Of a stretch of 64,000 bases of DNA, positions 35,907-43,817 are shown piece by piece. The first letter of the stretch is position 1. The number at the start of each line of letters is the position of its first letter. The notes beneath the pieces were generated by a model. That model worked only from the letters and a program-made list of their open reading frames with translations, made no database searches and was not told where the DNA came from. The stretch comes from Gillisia lutea. GTDB lineage: Bacteria > Bacteroidota > Bacteroidia > Flavobacteriales > Flavobacteriaceae. The position numbers were made by a program, and so were the translations under genes. Where the stretch lies: positions 682,001 through 746,000 of the forward strand of contig NZ_JAKGTH010000006.1 in NCBI RefSeq assembly GCF_021568705.1. The letters are read 5' to 3'.

Positions 35907-35926
35907 TTTGCCTATTTTTAGGCAAA
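35907..35926. promoter_or_regulatory. 8-bp inverted repeat over the thioesterase transcription start
   Basis: TTTGCCTA-TTTT-TAGGCAAA, a perfect repeat with a 4-nt spacer, between the -7 box and the ATG. It is placed like an operator, or it may be chance. Confidence 0.4.
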
Positions 35927-35953
35927 GGTAATGTGCAAACGAGATGAAAACAA
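35923..35953 (-). promoter_or_regulatory. Promoter of the acyl-CoA thioesterase gene
   Basis: On the minus strand TTG (35953-35951), 20 bp, then TACCTTTG (35930-35923), a full match to the Bacteroidota TTG-N17-23-TAnnTTTG consensus, 16 bp before the start codon. Confidence 0.7.
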
Positions 35954-35965
35954 GTTAATGGATTA

Positions 35966-36898
35966 CTAAAGTTCCTGAACCAATAACCAAGCGCCTTCAT
36001 TAGAAGGTTTTACGGTTCTTAATTCCTGAAGTGCCTCAGTTCTTGTAACATGGCTGCTATAAACTACTTGATGCAAGCCATATTTATTTTCGCCAATATA
36101 TCGAGATTTAAAACCTTTAGCTCTTAGTTCGTCTACCTTTTGGTGAGCATTTTCTTCTACCCTAAAAGCTCCTGCAACAATATGAAAATCTCCACTTTGC
36201 TTAGTTACGGTAAAAGTTATTTCAGGAAGGGGATTATCTATAACGAAAGTGGCCTGCTGTATCTTTTGCTGCAGTTGAGATTCAGCGGTTTGTTGTTCTG
36301 CAATATTATGCTCACTTACATTATTACTATAAATATTCAAACCTGCAAACCCACCAATTCCTAAGGCTACTATGGCAACAGCAGCATATTTAAGATAGGA
36401 TTTGCTGTTTCTTCTTTCTGGTGTAAATAGAATTTCCGCTTTTTCTTCTAATTCCTGGACCTGTTGTTTGTAAACTTCACGTTTTACAGCAACTCCTTTA
36501 ACATCGCTTAATCCAAAAGCTTCAGTTAAATAATTGGTATCGGTATAGGGTTCAAATTGAAGATTGTCTTCAGAAGAGAGGCTTAGACTTCCAATATTAT
36601 CTAAACAAAGGGTTCGCTCCTTTTCTAACTGCGTATTTAGATCGAGCACAAAGGCATCTATTCTATAAACAGCGGCAGGATAGCTGATATTTTCTATTTC
36701 TGAAATATAATTCGCCAATAATCCATCATTTTTCTTTAACTGGGCGTTAAAGGAAACTTGCTTCTTAGGCGGAAAGAACGCTTGAGCAGTTTCATCAAAA
36801 TGAGCCGACTGTTTTTGTGTTAGAAATGCACCAAAACCTGGCAAGATCACACATTCGTATCGGTATAGTAAATCGGAGATATGGGTAGCTATAGTCAT
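35966..36898 (-). CDS. HU-CCDC81-like and SPOR domain protein
   Basis: A 310-residue protein with three parts. The N-terminal ~160 residues carry two HU-related CCDC81-type domains (ECVILPGFGAFLTQKQSAHFD, FQVLDLN-like turn). One membrane helix follows at about residues 170-190 (YLKYAAVAIVALGIGGFAGL). The C-terminal domain, beginning DFHIVAGAFRVEENAHQKVDELRAKG, is a SPOR domain that binds denuded glycan at the septum. The topology puts the HU part in the cytoplasm and SPOR in the periplasm. The ATG at 36898 is used; the TTG at 36901 is one codon upstream. Confidence 0.88.
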   Translation of the reverse strand: MTIATHISDLLYRYECVILPGFGAFLTQKQSAHFDETAQAFFPPKKQVSFNAQLKKNDGLLANYISEIENISYPAAVYRIDAFVLDLNTQLEKERTLCLDNIGSLSLSSEDNLQFEPYTDTNYLTEAFGLSDVKGVAVKREVYKQQVQELEEKAEILFTPERRNSKSYLKYAAVAIVALGIGGFAGLNIYSNNVSEHNIAEQQTAESQLQQKIQQATFVIDNPLPEITFTVTKQSGDFHIVAGAFRVEENAHQKVDELRAKGFKSRYIGENKYGLHQVVYSSHVTRTEALQELRTVKPSNEGAWLLVQEL

Positions 36899-36903
36899 CA
36901 AAA

Positions 36904-36911
36904 CAAAAATA
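36904..36911 (-). promoter_or_regulatory. -7 promoter element abutting the HU/SPOR start codon
   Basis: TATTTTTG on the minus strand ends only 5 nt before the ATG at 36898, so a transcript from it would be leaderless or nearly so. No -33 box within 23 bp. Confidence 0.45.
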
Positions 36912-37092
36912 AGGTTTTATCTGATATCATAAAATTAGGCAAACATATATTATTAACAAATCTTTTTTTAGAGAAATTCTTAATAATATTTTTTCTCTTA
37001 ATCATTGAAAATGAGTTGATAGTGTGGGGAATTTTACTACTTTAAACCTATTTAATTTAAAGGTCAACCAGCATTCACAAGTAGGTTATTTT

Positions 37093-38193
37093 ATGGATAA
37101 AATAGAATTATTACACCTTATGGCCTTGCAAAATGTTCCAAATCTGGGGGATAGCACTGCTAAAAAATTGATACGACACGTAGGTTCAGCTGAAGCTGTT
37201 TTTAAAGCTAAAAAGGAAAGTTTATTAAAAATTGACGGAATAGGAAAGATGAAGCTTCAAAGTTTACATCTAACCGATCATTTGAAGGCTGCTGAAAAAG
37301 AACTTTCATATATAGAGAAGAATACTATTTCAGTTTGCTCTTATAAAGATAATGTCTATCCCGATAAACTGAAACACTGTAATGATGGCCCTCTGGTACT
37401 ATACTCTAGAGGAAATATCGATCTTCAAAAAAGGAAAATTCTCAGTATTGTTGGAACCCGAAAGGTTACCAGTTATGGGATTGGGTTTTGTGAAAGACTG
37501 GTAGAAGAACTCGCTCCCCTTAACCCCGTAATTATTTCAGGCTTTGCCTATGGGGTTGATATAACGGCCCATCGAGCTGCAATAAAGCATAACCTTCAAA
37601 CCATAGGTTGTTTAGCCCATGGTCTAAATCAAATTTATCCTAAAGTTCATGCGAAGTATATGGGCCAAATGGAAGAGAATGGCGGTTTCTTTACCGATTT
37701 TTGGAGTAGTAAAGAATTCGATAGGAATAATTTTTTGAAGCGGAACAGGATAATTGCCGGTCTTAGTGAAGCGACACTTGTTGTTGAGAGTGCAGAAAAA
37801 GGAGGCTCTCTTGTTACAGCAGATATTGCCAATTCTTACGACAGAGAAGTGTTTGCTGTACCCGGGAGAGCTACCGATGTTCAAAGTAAAGGTTGTAATG
37901 ATCTCATAAAAGATCAAAAGGCGCATTTGGTAGCATCGGCTGCCGACATTATTTACATGCTTAATTGGGAAGTGCCATCTGCTCCTAAAGTTGTTCAAAA
38001 GAGATTGTTCATGGAATTGTCGCCAGTAGAACAGGAAGTGTACGATAAGCTAAAAAATGAGGGAAAACAGGAATTGGATGTAATTGCTTTAAAATGCAAG
38101 ATGCCGACATTTAAAACTGCCGGCATCTTATTAGATATGGAACTCAAAGGAGCAATTAGGCCATTGCCCGGAAAACTCTTTGAGGTTATTTAA
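37093..38193 (+). CDS. dprA: DNA-processing protein DprA
   Basis: Loads RecA on incoming single-stranded DNA during natural transformation and binds ssDNA through a Rossmann-like fold. The ATG at 37093 begins MDKIELLHLMALQNVPNLGD; the open frame reaches back to 37024 without a likely start. The helix-hairpin-helix-like N-terminus, SIVGTRKVTSYG, ISGFAYGVDITAHRAA, and the GGFFTDF, FLKRNRIIAGLS, ESAEKGGSLVTADIA motifs are all typical. A C-terminal winged-helix domain (from ELSPVEQEVYDKLK) completes the 366-residue protein. It overlaps trpS by 4 bp tail to tail. Confidence 0.95.
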   Translation: MDKIELLHLMALQNVPNLGDSTAKKLIRHVGSAEAVFKAKKESLLKIDGIGKMKLQSLHLTDHLKAAEKELSYIEKNTISVCSYKDNVYPDKLKHCNDGPLVLYSRGNIDLQKRKILSIVGTRKVTSYGIGFCERLVEELAPLNPVIISGFAYGVDITAHRAAIKHNLQTIGCLAHGLNQIYPKVHAKYMGQMEENGGFFTDFWSSKEFDRNNFLKRNRIIAGLSEATLVVESAEKGGSLVTADIANSYDREVFAVPGRATDVQSKGCNDLIKDQKAHLVASAADIIYMLNWEVPSAPKVVQKRLFMELSPVEQEVYDKLKNEGKQELDVIALKCKMPTFKTAGILLDMELKGAIRPLPGKLFEVI

Positions 38194-39161
38194 TTGTATC
38201 CTAATTTTAAGCGAACTCTTGCTAAAACTTCGTTGGCAATGGCAGTTGCTTTTTGGGCTCCTTTATTTAAAGCTTCATCAATTTCTTCGGGATGTTCCAT
38301 GAAGTAGTGATATAAGGCGCGCTGTTTCTCAAAATTTTGAATAATCAGCTCATAAAGGGCTTGTTTGGCATGGCCATATCCGTAATTACCACCAAGGTAA
38401 TTCGCTTTCATTTCTTCTAACTGTTCTTTTTTAGCCAATAACTTATAAATAGCAAACACATTGCAGGTGTTAGGGTCTTTAGGCTCTTTTAGCGGTGTGC
38501 TATCAGTTTCAATTCCCATAATTTGTTTTCTCAACTTCTTATCTGGTAAGAAAAGATTGATAATATTGCCTTTAGATTTACTCATTTTTGCACCATCGGT
38601 TCCGGGAACGTACATGGTTTCCTCTTGGATCTTACCTTCGGGTACAACAAAAGTTTCTCCCATTTGTGTATGAAACCTCGAAGCAACATCTCTGGTCATT
38701 TCTATATGCTGAAGCTGATCTTTACCCACAGGCACTATTTCCGCATCATATAATAAGATATCGGCAGCCATTAGCATGGGGTAGGTAAATAAACCTGAGT
38801 TTACATCTTCCAGTCTATCTGCTTTATCTTTAAATGAATGTGCTAAGGTGAGTCTTTGGTAGGGGAAAAAACAGCTCAAATACCAAGATAATTCAGTTAC
38901 TTGAGGAATATCACTTTGTCTATAAAACACAGTTTTTTCTATATCTAGACCAAATGCAAGCCATGTGGCAGCAGTAGAATAGGTGTTTTCGCGTAAAGTT
39001 GCCGCGTCTTTTATTTGTGTAAGTGAATGTAGATTGGCAATAAATAAAAACGATTCGTTTTCTGGGCGGTTAGCCATTTCAATTGCCGGGATAATTGCAC
39101 CAAGTAAGTTTCCTAAATGAGGTGTTCCTGTACTTTGCACACCGGTAAGTATTCTAGCCAT
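38190..39161 (-). CDS. trpS: Tryptophanyl-tRNA synthetase
   Basis: Class I aminoacyl-tRNA synthetase, 323 aa, standard bacterial length. The HIGH-like motif is TGTPHLGNLLGA and the KMSKS motif is GAKMSKSKGN. The dimer interface and tryptophan pocket motifs such as MLMAADILLYDAEIVPVGKDQ are intact. It is a monocistronic minus-strand gene, divergent from the PlsC-type acyltransferase gene, whose promoter region it shares. Confidence 0.98.
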   Translation of the reverse strand: MARILTGVQSTGTPHLGNLLGAIIPAIEMANRPENESFLFIANLHSLTQIKDAATLRENTYSTAATWLAFGLDIEKTVFYRQSDIPQVTELSWYLSCFFPYQRLTLAHSFKDKADRLEDVNSGLFTYPMLMAADILLYDAEIVPVGKDQLQHIEMTRDVASRFHTQMGETFVVPEGKIQEETMYVPGTDGAKMSKSKGNIINLFLPDKKLRKQIMGIETDSTPLKEPKDPNTCNVFAIYKLLAKKEQLEEMKANYLGGNYGYGHAKQALYELIIQNFEKQRALYHYFMEHPEEIDEALNKGAQKATAIANEVLARVRLKLGYN

Positions 39162-39180
39162 GGACTTTTATAAATTTTCA

Positions 39181-39188
39181 CAAAGGTA
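39181..39188 (-). promoter_or_regulatory. -7 promoter element for trpS
   Basis: TACCTTTG on the minus strand, 19 bp before the trpS start. It lies next to the -33 box of the divergent acyltransferase promoter. Confidence 0.5.
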
Positions 39189-39193
39189 CTTCT

Positions 39194-39229
39194 TTTGTTT
39201 AATTCGCTTAATTCATTTTAGTATTTTTG
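39194..39229 (+). promoter_or_regulatory. Promoter of the acyltransferase gene, abutting its start codon
   Basis: TTTG (39194-39197), 24 bp, then TATTTTTG (39222-39229). Only 6 nt separate the -7 box from the ATG at 39236, so the mRNA would be leaderless or nearly so. Confidence 0.55.
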
Positions 39230-39235
39230 AGGCCT

Positions 39236-39976
39236 ATGCGTACAGTTAAGGGTTTTGTAATTATTCTCTGGAGAATTTGGTTTTATATTCTTTTAGGATT
39301 ACCAATTGTGGTAATGTTCCCTGTGTTGGTAATCTTTACCTCTTCAGAAAAGTTCTACCCTCAATTCTTTAAATGTGCCCGGATCTGGGCTAAGATTATC
39401 CTGTACGGAATGGGGTTCTTACCCAAACAGAAGTCAGCTGCGAAATTAATTAAGGGTAACAGTTATATGTTTGTGGCTAATCATACCTCGATGATAGACA
39501 TCATGCTAATGTTAGCTGTAATAGATCATCCTTTTGTTTTTGTTGGAAAAAGAGAATTGGCTAAAATTCCAATATTTGGATACTTTTACAAACGTAGTTG
39601 CATTCTTGTAGACAGGAATTCGCAAAAAAGCAGGCACCGGGTCTTCAAGGAAGCACAGCGAAGATTGGATCAGGGAAATAGTATCTGTATTTTCCCTGAA
39701 GGTGGGGTGCCGGATGATTATACCATAGAGCTTGCAAATTTTAAAGACGGCGCGTTCCGCTTGGCGATCGATCATCAAATACCTGTTGTACCTATTACTT
39801 TTCACGATAACCGTAAGCGTTTCTCATATATCTTCATCTCAGGAAGTCCCGGAATTATGAGGGCAAAAGTGCATGAGATAATTCCAACCCTTAATAAAAC
39901 TCAGGCTGATAAAAGGGAATTGAAAGAAGAGACCTATGCTAGGATTCTTCAAGAGCTACGCGCTCCTTCAATCTAA
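39236..39976 (+). CDS. 1-acyl-sn-glycerol-3-phosphate acyltransferase (PlsC family)
   Basis: Membrane acyltransferase of phospholipid synthesis, 246 aa; makes phosphatidate or a related acylated lipid. An N-terminal hydrophobic segment (FVIILWRIWFYILLGLPIVVMF) is followed by the catalytic NHTSMIDIMLM (HX4D), then GKRELAKIPIFGYF, the acceptor-binding FPEGGVPDD (FPEG) and PVVPITF. The ATG at 39236 is preferred to a TTG at 39227 which lies in the -7 element. Tail-to-tail with the beta-barrel gene, 9 bp apart, with no terminator between. Confidence 0.93.
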   Translation: MRTVKGFVIILWRIWFYILLGLPIVVMFPVLVIFTSSEKFYPQFFKCARIWAKIILYGMGFLPKQKSAAKLIKGNSYMFVANHTSMIDIMLMLAVIDHPFVFVGKRELAKIPIFGYFYKRSCILVDRNSQKSRHRVFKEAQRRLDQGNSICIFPEGGVPDDYTIELANFKDGAFRLAIDHQIPVVPITFHDNRKRFSYIFISGSPGIMRAKVHEIIPTLNKTQADKRELKEETYARILQELRAPSI

Positions 39977-39985
39977 GAAATGTTG

Positions 39986-41323
39986 TTAGAATTTAAAGCT
40001 GAACCCGGAATATACTCCAAAGTAATACGAATTAACATTGCCGGTGGTTTTATCAAATGTGTTGATTTGATATTTTAAAATTGGCTCCAAATTGAATTGG
40101 AACTGAGAGGAAATATTGTAATCTACTCCCACCCCTAAGTTGGTTGTAAAACTCAGGTTATTAAGGTTGTTGGCTTTCCCTAAATTAGTAGAGAAATTGG
40201 AAGCGTTTAAAGAAACACTGTTCTCGTCTAAAATAAGTGTACTACCTCCACCAATAATATTCAGTCCGATCTTTTTATCAATTAAAACATATTCAATTTC
40301 CAGAGGAACTTCAATAAAACCAAATTTTTGATTTATGTATCCGGAAGTAGGAGCTGCTAAGCTAGCGGGACTAAACTCTGCCGAGGCATTTAAGTTGCTG
40401 AAAGGCCGGACACTTCTGTTTTCAATTTTATAATTTGGAGAGTTTTCGCTATAATTAATTCCGCTTAAGGTAGAAGGATTAACAGCTGCTGTAAATGCGA
40501 TGTTGTTGGTATTATAACTCATATCAACTTTACTAACTCCAGAGCGTATCTTTATTTTATCGCTAATCTTATAGGCGAAATTAATTCCGTATGCCATAGT
40601 TACTTCCCCTTTGCTGTCGTTGTCTTTAAAACGGGAATCGATAGAGCTTCCACCGCCAAGATTATTATAATATATAGGTGCTGCAACAGGTGTGATTCTA
40701 AGCCTTTTGGATGGTGCGGCTTCTGAAATTTCAGTAGTATGATCCTCTAAAGAGTTTGAAGTAGGAAGGTCTCGTAAGTTAGCAGATGTTTTTTTCTGTT
40801 TGTTGATACCTGTTAGTGGTTTGGTATTGCCAGCGTTATCTTCTAAAGCAATTTTCGCTTTGTTAATTGTGTTAGAATTAGACTGAGATCTATATACTTT
40901 CACAAATGGAGAATCTCTTAAAGCTTTCTCTTTCTTATTTGTAATAGTAGCTATTTCTTCTTCTTTCTTATTCTTAGTGTCAATCATGATACCTTGAAGC
41001 ACGATAGAAGATCTAATCATGTTATTGGTATAGCTGGAAGAAGCTAAACTAATCTCACCAAAATCTTCATCAACAATAGTAGTAGAAGAAGTTTGGGTGT
41101 TTTGAGAAGAAGGGATCTTTAGAAGGTCATTCGCGTAATTTACAAGTAGTGCTAGTACGGCAGCAACTCCTGCAAGTTTATACCATAATGGAGAGAATAA
41201 TCTTCTTTTTTGATTACCCGGAAGTTGGGAAGAAATGTTCTTCCACACAGCTTCACGCGGAGTAGCTTCAAAATCTTTGAATTTCTCCTGAAACAATCTA
41301 TCTATATGTTTTCTCTCTTCCAT
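39986..41323 (-). CDS. Sigma-associated protein: cytosolic segment, one membrane helix, C-terminal outer-membrane-barrel-like domain
   Basis: A 445-residue protein encoded 7 bp after an ECF sigma factor gene. The first ~45 residues (for example DRLFQEKFKDFEATPREAVW) resemble the cytosolic ends of anti-sigma proteins. A helix at about residues 46-64 (LAGVAAVLALLVNYA) follows, then a Ser/Thr/Asn-rich linker, and from about residue 210 a strand-rich domain ending in FGVYSGFSFKF, as in outer-membrane beta-barrels (PorT-like). There is no signal peptide. It may be a membrane-tethered anti-sigma factor; this is inference. Confidence 0.72.
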   Translation of the reverse strand: MEERKHIDRLFQEKFKDFEATPREAVWKNISSQLPGNQKRRLFSPLWYKLAGVAAVLALLVNYANDLLKIPSSQNTQTSSTTIVDEDFGEISLASSSYTNNMIRSSIVLQGIMIDTKNKKEEEIATITNKKEKALRDSPFVKVYRSQSNSNTINKAKIALEDNAGNTKPLTGINKQKKTSANLRDLPTSNSLEDHTTEISEAAPSKRLRITPVAAPIYYNNLGGGSSIDSRFKDNDSKGEVTMAYGINFAYKISDKIKIRSGVSKVDMSYNTNNIAFTAAVNPSTLSGINYSENSPNYKIENRSVRPFSNLNASAEFSPASLAAPTSGYINQKFGFIEVPLEIEYVLIDKKIGLNIIGGGSTLILDENSVSLNASNFSTNLGKANNLNNLSFTTNLGVGVDYNISSQFQFNLEPILKYQINTFDKTTGNVNSYYFGVYSGFSFKF

Positions 41324-41330
41324 TATTAAA

Positions 41331-41897
41331 TTAAGAATGCGCAGCCATTTTTAATTGATTGGCTTCAATTTTTTCTTTTAATATTATTCGTGCCCTTGCT
41401 AAATTAGATTTAGAAGTTCCTGTGGATATCTGAAGCATTTCAGCAATTTCTTTATGCGAAAAGCCATCTAATGCGTACAGGTTAAAAACCTGCTGATATC
41501 TATCTGGTAGCTCCTGTATAATCTTCAATAAATAATCTACAGAAACATTTTCTTCATTAATCTCTAAAGCCGGCTCTTTTAAATGATCTTCATTGACAAT
41601 CTCAAAAACACTTTGTTTTCGATACTTCTGAAGTGTAGTATTAATCATAATACGCTTCATCCATCCCTCAAAAGAACCTTTATCCTGGTACTGCTTAATT
41701 TTATCAAATATGATCATAAAACCATCCTGCAAGTTGTCTTCAGCCTGCTGGTAGCTATTAGAATATTTCAAACACACTGCAAACAATTTATTGGCATATA
41801 GCCTATAAAGTTGTTCTTGTGCGCCGATATCCTGTTTCTTACAATTGTGTATGAGCTGATTTAAACTCAATAGCCGGGGTTTTTTAAATTTATTCAT
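41331..41897 (-). CDS. ECF-type RNA polymerase sigma factor
   Basis: A 188-residue sigma-70 family factor of the extracytoplasmic-function group. Region 2 has EDNLQDGFMIIFDKIKQYQDKGSFEGW and MKRIMINTTLQKYRK, and region 4 has the helix-turn-helix DGFSHKEIAEMLQISTGTSKSNLARAR that reads the -35 box. Its start overlaps the stop of an upstream lipoprotein gene by 8 bp, and the probable anti-sigma gene is 7 bp downstream, so the three are one operon. Confidence 0.92.
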   Translation of the reverse strand: MNKFKKPRLLSLNQLIHNCKKQDIGAQEQLYRLYANKLFAVCLKYSNSYQQAEDNLQDGFMIIFDKIKQYQDKGSFEGWMKRIMINTTLQKYRKQSVFEIVNEDHLKEPALEINEENVSVDYLLKIIQELPDRYQQVFNLYALDGFSHKEIAEMLQISTGTSKSNLARARIILKEKIEANQLKMAAHS

Positions 41898-42315
41898 TAC
41901 CTGGCCGGGTAACGGGAACTCGCACAGTTAAAAATCTGTTTTCGCCTGCTGTATTTTCGCCTTGCCAGAATTTAAAGATATAAAAATCCTCTCGTTCTGC
42001 AACAAAATTTAATACGGCACCTGCTTGAAGTTCACCAGATGTCACACAATTGTTAGCTGTTGTATTATAGCTATTTACCACCGCTATAATAATTTCATTA
42101 TCTTTTTTCGAGATGTCAAAACCTGAAAAGCGATGACAGCTCGATGCACGTTTGTACGCTATCTCAAAATTAGAGGTCTGCGCATATACAAGTTCTTCGG
42201 GAAGATTTACAGATATGGTTGGCGCAAGGCTTTGTGCTATATTGCTCCCATCATCGTTACTAGAACAAGAGGTAAGAATCAGAAATACAATTACATAGCG
42301 TGTTAACCCATTCAT
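41890..42315 (-). CDS. Hypothetical lipoprotein upstream of the sigma factor
   Basis: A 141-residue lipoprotein with signal peptide MNGLTRYVIVFLILTSC (lipidated Cys17) followed by a polar tether SSNDDGSN. The mature domain has two further Cys residues in its middle (YKRASSCHRFSG and NNCVTSGE) that could form a disulfide. No family recognised. It is first in the operon and overlaps the sigma gene by 8 bp, so it might be a sensor or target of that system (inference). Confidence 0.7.
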   Translation of the reverse strand: MNGLTRYVIVFLILTSCSSNDDGSNIAQSLAPTISVNLPEELVYAQTSNFEIAYKRASSCHRFSGFDISKKDNEIIIAVVNSYNTTANNCVTSGELQAGAVLNFVAEREDFYIFKFWQGENTAGENRFLTVRVPVTRPGNE

Positions 42316-42383
42316 CTCTACATATGCCTAAAGGTTGTACAATTAACAGATGCAGTTAGGGCTAAAGGGTTGCGTACAGGAAT

Positions 42384-42409
42384 AAAAAAATCCCGCCGAA
42401 GCAGGATTT
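42384..42409 (-). terminator. Rho-independent terminator of recA
   Basis: AAATCCCGC (42388-42396) pairs with GCAGGATTT (42401-42409) with one mismatch and a CGAA loop; on the minus strand it is followed by a run of seven Ts. Confidence 0.88.
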
Positions 42410-42432
42410 AATTTTGAAATGTGAGATAATCA

Positions 42433-43446
42433 TTATTCTTTGGCCACTTTTATGGCATTTGTAATTTTAGCTTCCAATTCGTCCATAAGATCTGGATTAT
42501 CTTTAAGGATAGCTTTTACAGCATCTCTTCCCTGACCTAATTTGGTGTCTTCGTAGCTAAACCAAGATCCACTCTTTTTGATGATTTCATAATCTACACC
42601 AATATCTATGATCTCTCCAATTTTAGAAACACCTTCTCCGTACATGATATCGAATTCAGCAGTTTTAAATGGTGGTGCCACCTTATTCTTAACAACCTTT
42701 ACTCGGGTCTTGTTTCCTAAAACATTACTGTTACTATCTTTTATTTGAGTAGATCGTCTAATATCCAGTCTTACTGAAGCGTAAAATTTAAGAGCATTCC
42801 CTCCGGTAGTGGTTTCAGGGTTTCCGAACATCACCCCAATTTTTTCACGTAACTGGTTAATGAAGATTACTGTACAATTTGTTTTGCTAATGCTTCCGGT
42901 TAATTTTCTTAAAGCCTGAGACATCAATCTCGCATGAAGTCCCATTTTAGAATCTCCCATTTCTCCTTCGATCTCGCTCTTAGGGGTTAAGGCAGCAACA
43001 GAATCTATTACGATAATATCGATAGCTCCAGATCTAATTAAATTATCTGCTATTTCTAATGCTTGTTCTCCATTATCTGGTTGAGATATAATAAGATTTT
43101 CTAAATCTACCCCTAAGTTTTCAGCATAAAAACGGTCGAATGCATGCTCTGCATCTATAAAGGCAGCAATTCCTCCCGATTTTTGAGCTTCAGCTATGGC
43201 ATGTAATGTTAAGGTGGTTTTACCCGATGATTCCGGCCCGTATATTTCGATCACTCTTCCGCGCGGATAACCTCCAACACCCATTGCTAAGTTAAGCCCT
43301 AAAGACCCGGTAGAGATGGCCTCAACATCAGAGACCGCTTGGTCGCTCATCTTCATAACCGTACCCTTTCCGTAGGTCTTGTCCATTTTGTCCAGGGTAA
43401 GTTTCAGCGCTTTTAGTTTTGCTTCTTTTTCTTTATCGTTGCTCAT
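42433..43446 (-). CDS. recA: Recombinase A
   Basis: DNA-dependent ATPase for homologous recombination and SOS induction, 337 aa. The Walker A motif GPESSGKTT, the [10 protein letters not shown] and [19 protein letters not shown] segments, the loop LNQ-like [22 protein letters not shown] and the C-terminal acidic tail are standard. No LexA-box or other operator was recognised upstream. Divergent from trhO across a 371-bp non-coding region with strong structure. Confidence 0.99.
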   Translation of the reverse strand: MSNDKEKEAKLKALKLTLDKMDKTYGKGTVMKMSDQAVSDVEAISTGSLGLNLAMGVGGYPRGRVIEIYGPESSGKTTLTLHAIAEAQKSGGIAAFIDAEHAFDRFYAENLGVDLENLIISQPDNGEQALEIADNLIRSGAIDIIVIDSVAALTPKSEIEGEMGDSKMGLHARLMSQALRKLTGSISKTNCTVIFINQLREKIGVMFGNPETTTGGNALKFYASVRLDIRRSTQIKDSNSNVLGNKTRVKVVKNKVAPPFKTAEFDIMYGEGVSKIGEIIDIGVDYEIIKKSGSWFSYEDTKLGQGRDAVKAILKDNPDLMDELEAKITNAIKVAKE

Positions 43447-43538
43447 ATTTTATATCTAATTAAATGCGTGCTGCTAAAATACTATAACTTTTCTATCGCT
43501 ACAATTTTTAACACGCAACCTTTTTTAAATCTCTGCAT

Positions 43539-43755
43539 CTTGTTAGAAACCAATCAATTTCGATTATGCGGTTTCTTAAAACAAGTTTTATTCTAAATAA
43601 ATTCGGCGCTACAACTACCGTAGTTCTAAATGGTAGTAGTAGGGTTGATGGAGGCTAATTCGTTATAGATTTTTAAGAACAACTTAAAATTTTTAAATAA
43701 CGAATTAGCCATTCAGAAAAATGCTCCGCAAAAACGATTTTCCGGAGCATTTTTT
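43539..43755 (+). ncRNA. Candidate structured RNA of four consecutive stem-loops ending in a terminator
   Basis: Fills most of the 371-bp gap between recA and trhO. Stem-loops: (1) 43539-43585, CTTGTT and AGAAACC and AATC paired with GATT, GGTTTCT and AACAAG, with small bulges; (2) 43609-43642, CTACAACTACC with GGTAGTAGTAG, one mismatch; (3) 43653-43710, 14 bp perfect GGCTAATTCGTTAT / ATAACGAATTAGCC enclosing a 7-bp inner stem; (4) 43717-43754, 12 bp perfect AAAAATGCTCCG / CGGAGCATTTTT followed by Ts. The trhO promoter lies downstream of (4), so this looks like a separate unit. Only the -7-like TAACTTTT at 43485 is a candidate promoter. Unidentified. A 12-codon ORF (43630-43668) is probably chance. 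Confidence 0.45.
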
Positions 43756-43774
43756 CTTTCTTCAATTTAAAGAT

Positions 43775-43782
43775 TACCTTTG
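43775..43782 (+). promoter_or_regulatory. -7 promoter element for trhO
   Basis: TACCTTTG fits TAnnTTTG, 35 bp before the trhO ATG and just past the terminator-like hairpin. Confidence 0.55.
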
Positions 43783-43817
43783 CAAAAATATTTCTTTTAA
43801 CTTAAAATAAGTATAGC

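Noticed and set aside
43630-43668. 12-codon ORF MVVVGLMEANSL next to a terminator-like hairpin, as in attenuation
   Set aside because: It ends inside the third stem-loop but trhO has its own promoter downstream, and Val/Leu codons have no link to trhO or recA. Likely chance; kept only as a note to the candidate RNA.
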